From Treponema sp. (GTDB lineage: Bacteria; Spirochaetota; Spirochaetia; Treponematales; Breznakiellaceae): a stretch of DNA of 8,419 nt. Each line of letters opens with the position of its first letter. Position 1 is the stretch's first letter. A program made the position numbers and the translations under genes. Below, piece by piece: positions 6,079 through 8,419 of the stretch. The stretch covers positions 1-8,419 of the forward strand of contig JAISPY010000022.1 in NCBI GenBank assembly GCA_031274565.1, written 5' to 3'. The notes under the pieces were generated by a model. The model was given only the letters and a program-made list of their open reading frames with translations, did not search any database and was not told the DNA's origin.

Positions 6079-7908
6079 ATGGTTTTGATGTCTGCCGGGG
6101 ATGCCTCAGTTGCTTCCCCCCGTATACCCGTCCGATCCGAAGTGGACCCATGCAATACCTGGGACCTGACTAAACTGTTCCCCCATACTGAAGCCTGGTA
6201 TGAGGGACTTGCGGAGTACGAAAAACAAGCGGAACGGATCCCTTCATTCCGGGCTACCCTGGGAATATCCCCGGAAAGCCTCGCGGATTACCTGGATTTC
6301 TCCAAAACCCTGGGGCTTTTGGAAGAACGGCTCAACTATTACAGTGACCTGCGGCAAACCGAGGATGAGGGAGACAACGCCGCCCGAACCATGACCGGCC
6401 GTTTCCTGATGGCTGCGGCTCAGGCCCAGGCAGCGGCTTCCTGGGCAGTACCGGAGATCCAGGCGATCCCAGACCCGGTGATGGAACGGTTTCTGGCACA
6501 TCCCCGTTTGGAGGAATACCGGGTTTACCTCAAGAAGCTCCTCCGGTATAAGCCCTACATCCTCAGCGACCGGGAGGAACGGCTCCTGGCCCTCCATGCC
6601 GAAGGGGAGAACCTCGCCTCTGACGCCTTTTCGGTCCTGACCAATGTGGACCTGGAATTCGGCGTTCTGGATACCCCCGAAGGGAAACGGCCCCTCTCCC
6701 AATCGACCTGGTCGGTGTTTATGGAACACCCTGACCGGGACGTGCGGCGGCGGGCTTACGAGGCCTTTTACCAGCGCTTCGACGCGCACAAGACCACCCT
6801 GGCCGCCTTATACGCCGGTTCGGTCAAGCAGGATGTGATCAAGGCCCGGATTCGGGGTTTCCCCTCTGCACGGGCCCAGCATCTCTTTCCCGATGCGGTT
6901 CCCGAAACCGTTTATGATAACCTTATATCCACGGTGAGCGCCAATCTCGCCCCGCTCCACCGCTACTATCGTTTGCGGAAACAGGCCCTCGGGGTAGATA
7001 CAGTGCGCCACTACGATGTGTATGCTCCCCTGATCCCCAAGGCAGTCACCCAGATCCCCTGGAACGAAGCAGTGGACCTGATTTCCGCGGCCCTACGGCC
7101 CTTGGGAGAGGAATATGTCTCGGTGCTCCGCGCAGGACTCTTGGGCCGCTGGGCAGACCGGTATGAAAACAAGGGAAAGCGCTCCGGGGCTTTTTCCGCG
7201 GGGAGCTACCAGGGAGACCCCTATATCCTCATGAACTACAAAGAAGACAGTATCCGGGATGTGTTCACCCTCGCCCATGAGGGCGGCCACTCCATGCATT
7301 CTTGGTATTCCGCGCGGTCCAACCCCTTTATGCACTACGGGTATACGATTTTTGAAGCGGAAGTGGCCAGTACCTTTAACGAAGAGCTGCTGTTCCGGTA
7401 TTTGAATACTACCGCCGCTTCCCCGGAGTTAGCCCGGTATGGGATCAATAAGCGGGCTGATGACCTGGTAGCGACCCTTTACCGCCAAACCATGTTTGCC
7501 GAATTTGAGCAGCGGACCCATGCCCTAGAAGAAGCGGGCACCCCCTTGACCGTGGAGGTCCTGCGCGCGGAATACCGTGCCTTGCTTACCAAGTACTTTG
7601 GGCCTGACATGGTCTTGGAGGAAACCAGTGACCTGGAAGGCTTGCGGATTCCCCACTTCTACCGAGCCTTCTATGTGTATAAATACGCCACGGGCATTTC
7701 CGCAGCCTTGGCTTTGGCCGAGCGGGTCCTCTCCGGAGGCGAACAGGAACGCCAGGACTACTTCACCTTCCTCCGTTCAGGCGGCTCCCGGTTCCCCATG
7801 GAATCCCTCAAACTCGCCGGGGTCGATATGGCTTCCCCTGCTCCGGTAGAATCCGCCTGCGCGGTCTTCGCCAAGCTTGTTTCTGCTATTGCTGAGGGTT
7901 TTTCCTAG
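6079..7908 (+). CDS. pepF: Oligoendopeptidase F (M3B family zinc metallopeptidase)
   Basis: A 609-residue cytosolic zinc peptidase that cuts short peptides, normally in peptide turnover. The zinc site is HEGGH (400-404) in TLAHEGGHSMHSWYS, with Glu428 in FEAEVASTFNEE as the probable third zinc ligand. The segment HFYRAFYVYKYATG (526-539) supplies the His/Tyr residues typical of substrate binding in PepF. The N-terminal helical domain begins with WDLTKLFP, usual for the family, and overall length is typical. No signal peptide is present. The start at 6079 is supported by TAGGAG (6067-6072), 6 nt upstream; a second in-frame ATG lies at 6088. It probably shares a transcript with gltX, and hairpins after the stop suggest the unit ends here. 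Substrate preference cannot be read from the sequence. Confidence 0.95.
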   Translation: MVLMSAGDASVASPRIPVRSEVDPCNTWDLTKLFPHTEAWYEGLAEYEKQAERIPSFRATLGISPESLADYLDFSKTLGLLEERLNYYSDLRQTEDEGDNAARTMTGRFLMAAAQAQAAASWAVPEIQAIPDPVMERFLAHPRLEEYRVYLKKLLRYKPYILSDREERLLALHAEGENLASDAFSVLTNVDLEFGVLDTPEGKRPLSQSTWSVFMEHPDRDVRRRAYEAFYQRFDAHKTTLAALYAGSVKQDVIKARIRGFPSARAQHLFPDAVPETVYDNLISTVSANLAPLHRYYRLRKQALGVDTVRHYDVYAPLIPKAVTQIPWNEAVDLISAALRPLGEEYVSVLRAGLLGRWADRYENKGKRSGAFSAGSYQGDPYILMNYKEDSIRDVFTLAHEGGHSMHSWYSARSNPFMHYGYTIFEAEVASTFNEELLFRYLNTTAASPELARYGINKRADDLVATLYRQTMFAEFEQRTHALEEAGTPLTVEVLRAEYRALLTKYFGPDMVLEETSDLEGLRIPHFYRAFYVYKYATGISAALALAERVLSGGEQERQDYFTFLRSGGSRFPMESLKLAGVDMASPAPVESACAVFAKLVSAIAEGFS

Positions 7909-7926
7909 TAATCCAGTTTCAAAGAC

Positions 7927-7957
7927 AAACACCCCGGTCAAAGCCGGGGGCTTGTTT
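7927..7957 (+). terminator. Hairpin terminator after pepF
   Basis: AAACACCCCGG (7927-7937) pairs with CCGGGG (7944-7949) and, after a 3-nt bulge, TGTTT (7953-7957), around the loop TCAAAG. The stem is strong and GC-rich, 18 nt past the pepF stop. The T-content after the core is modest, so efficiency is uncertain. Confidence 0.6.
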
Positions 7958-7962
7958 AGGTG

Positions 7963-7992
7963 AACCGCTCAAAGCGGTTATGCGCAATTTTT
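7963..7992 (+). terminator. Second hairpin after pepF
   Basis: AACCGCT (7963-7969) and AGCGGTT (7973-7979) form a perfect 7-bp stem with a 3-nt loop; a run of five T lies at 7988-7992. With the preceding hairpin this makes a tandem stop between the gltX-pepF unit and the next gene. The T-run is about 8 nt from the stem, further than ideal. Confidence 0.45.
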
Positions 7993-8025
7993 CCTGAAAT
8001 TGTTTACCAATTCATGAAAAAAGTA

Positions 8026-8054
8026 TTGACAAAAATAAAATACGACCATAATAT
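8026..8054 (+). promoter_or_regulatory. Strong sigma70-type promoter (P1) upstream of the SGNH hydrolase
   Basis: TTGACA (8026-8031), a 17-nt spacer and TAATAT (8049-8054) are a near-consensus promoter in AT-rich DNA. The predicted start near 8061 would give a leader of about 50 nt that includes AAGGAG (8092-8097) before the ATG at 8111. Confidence 0.7.
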
Positions 8055-8083
8055 GAAAAACAAGAATTTTGATATTATCCCTC

Positions 8084-8112
8084 TTGACAAAAAGGAGATT
8101 TTTTGATACAAT
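8084..8112 (+). promoter_or_regulatory. Second near-consensus promoter (P2) overlapping the start codon
   Basis: TTGACA (8084-8089), 17 nt and TACAAT (8107-8112) also match consensus. The -10 box overlaps the ATG at 8111, so transcripts from P2 would start near 8119, inside the heptamer array, and lack this start codon. Either P2 is fortuitous, or it makes a shorter product or non-coding RNA. AT-rich DNA raises the chance-match rate. Confidence 0.45.
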
Positions 8113-8419
8113 GAAACAGCAAACAGCAAACAGCAAACAGCAAACAGCAAACAGCAAACGATGGTATGCTTTTTTAATTATAACAAACATAATAACAATA
8201 ATTTGTTTAGGATATATTTCACTGCATGATAAAGTTCCCCAAAGATTTTTAAATAAAATTGGAATAATAAATATGGACATACAACCTAAAAATTATATAA
8301 ATTATAGAATCCAAGCATTACATTCCTTAGGTTCTGAAGAGGAAGGTTTTGATATAATAATGTTGGGTGATTCCATAACGGAAGGAGGAAATTGGGCAGA
8401 ATTATTAAAAGGATATGAC
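8111..8419 (+). CDS. Membrane-anchored GDSL/SGNH hydrolase, N-terminal part (3'-partial)
   Basis: The frame is open from the ATG at 8111 to the window end (103 residues). Residues 2-16 are two KQQTANS units plus K encoded by the heptamer array; KR is followed by a hydrophobic helix at about 18-38 (WYAFLIITNIITIICLGYISL), so the rest should lie outside the cytoplasmic membrane. DIIMLGDSITEGGNW (81-95) is block I of the SGNH family, with Ser88 the expected nucleophile. Family members are esterases, lipases or acyl hydrolases, some acting on cell-envelope polysaccharides; the substrate is unknown. AAGGAG (8092-8097) lies 13 nt from the ATG, longer than usual. Base composition is far more AT-rich than pepF and gltX, suggesting separate origin. 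The other catalytic blocks are beyond the window. Confidence 0.8.
   Translation, partial: MKQQTANSKQQTANSKRWYAFLIITNIITIICLGYISLHDKVPQRFLNKIGIINMDIQPKNYINYRIQALHSLGSEEEGFDIIMLGDSITEGGNWAELLKGYD
8114..8159 (+). repeat. Heptanucleotide tandem repeat (AAACAGC, 6 copies + 4 nt) in the SGNH hydrolase gene
   Basis: Six perfect copies of AAACAGC run from 8114 to 8155, followed by AAAC (8156-8159), directly after the start codon. Three copies encode KQQTANS. Because 7 is not divisible by 3, gain or loss of one copy shifts the frame: loss of one copy leads to a stop at 8175-8177, gain of one to a stop at 8227-8229, both before the GDSL motif. The present copy number keeps the gene in frame. Confidence 0.95.

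Noticed and set aside
8114..8159. Short direct repeats as a CRISPR array
   Set aside because: The units are contiguous heptamers with no spacers and lie within a coding sequence; this is a simple sequence repeat.
7978..8280. Minus-strand 100-codon frame across the heptamer array
   Set aside because: It is hydrophobic because it reads AT-rich DNA and the repeat in reverse (LLFAVCC repeats). It lies opposite the better supported SGNH gene and its promoters.

Overview
The window most likely comes from a spirochaete of the Treponema group, perhaps a gut or termite-gut lineage. Three things point there: the GluRS signature GLQHIGGVRTALFNYLFAR, which from memory matches treponemal GltX; a treponema/BspA-style surface protein with 22-residue leucine-rich repeats next to an InlB B-repeat; and a FIST sensor paired with a chemoreceptor-like signalling protein. 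This is recognition by eye, and no database search was run. All genes read on the + strand.

Region by region: (1) 1-1362 is the 3' part of a surface LRR protein whose start lies outside the window. (2) 1363-1717 is non-coding. It holds an unusual palindromic cassette (about 1435-1642) with near-perfect 13-bp terminal inverted repeats and internal 9-10-bp motifs, then a sigma70-type promoter. (3) 1718-3684 is a tight two-gene unit: a FIST ligand-sensing protein and, 2 nt later, a soluble protein carrying a chemoreceptor signalling tip. Together they look like a cytoplasmic receptor split into sensor and output proteins. (4) 3890-4318 is ssb, preceded by a terminator-like hairpin in its leader. 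(5) 4549-7908 holds gltX (glutamyl-tRNA synthetase) and pepF (M3B oligoendopeptidase F), 48 nt apart with a small hairpin between them. Two further hairpins follow pepF. (6) From about 7985 the sequence turns abruptly AT-rich. Two near-consensus promoters lead into the 5' part of a membrane-anchored GDSL/SGNH hydrolase (8111 to the window end), whose second to sixteenth codons are a perfect heptanucleotide tandem repeat.

The housekeeping genes (ssb, gltX, pepF) are ordinary. The most notable signal is the heptamer array (6 full copies plus 4 nt of AAACAGC) directly after the ATG of the SGNH hydrolase. Seven is not a multiple of three, and in both other frames translation stops well before the GDSL motif. 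The gene is therefore wired as an ON/OFF phase-variable switch, and it is ON in this sequence. The intergenic cassette at 1435-1642 and the recombination-prone LRR repeats are secondary points of interest.
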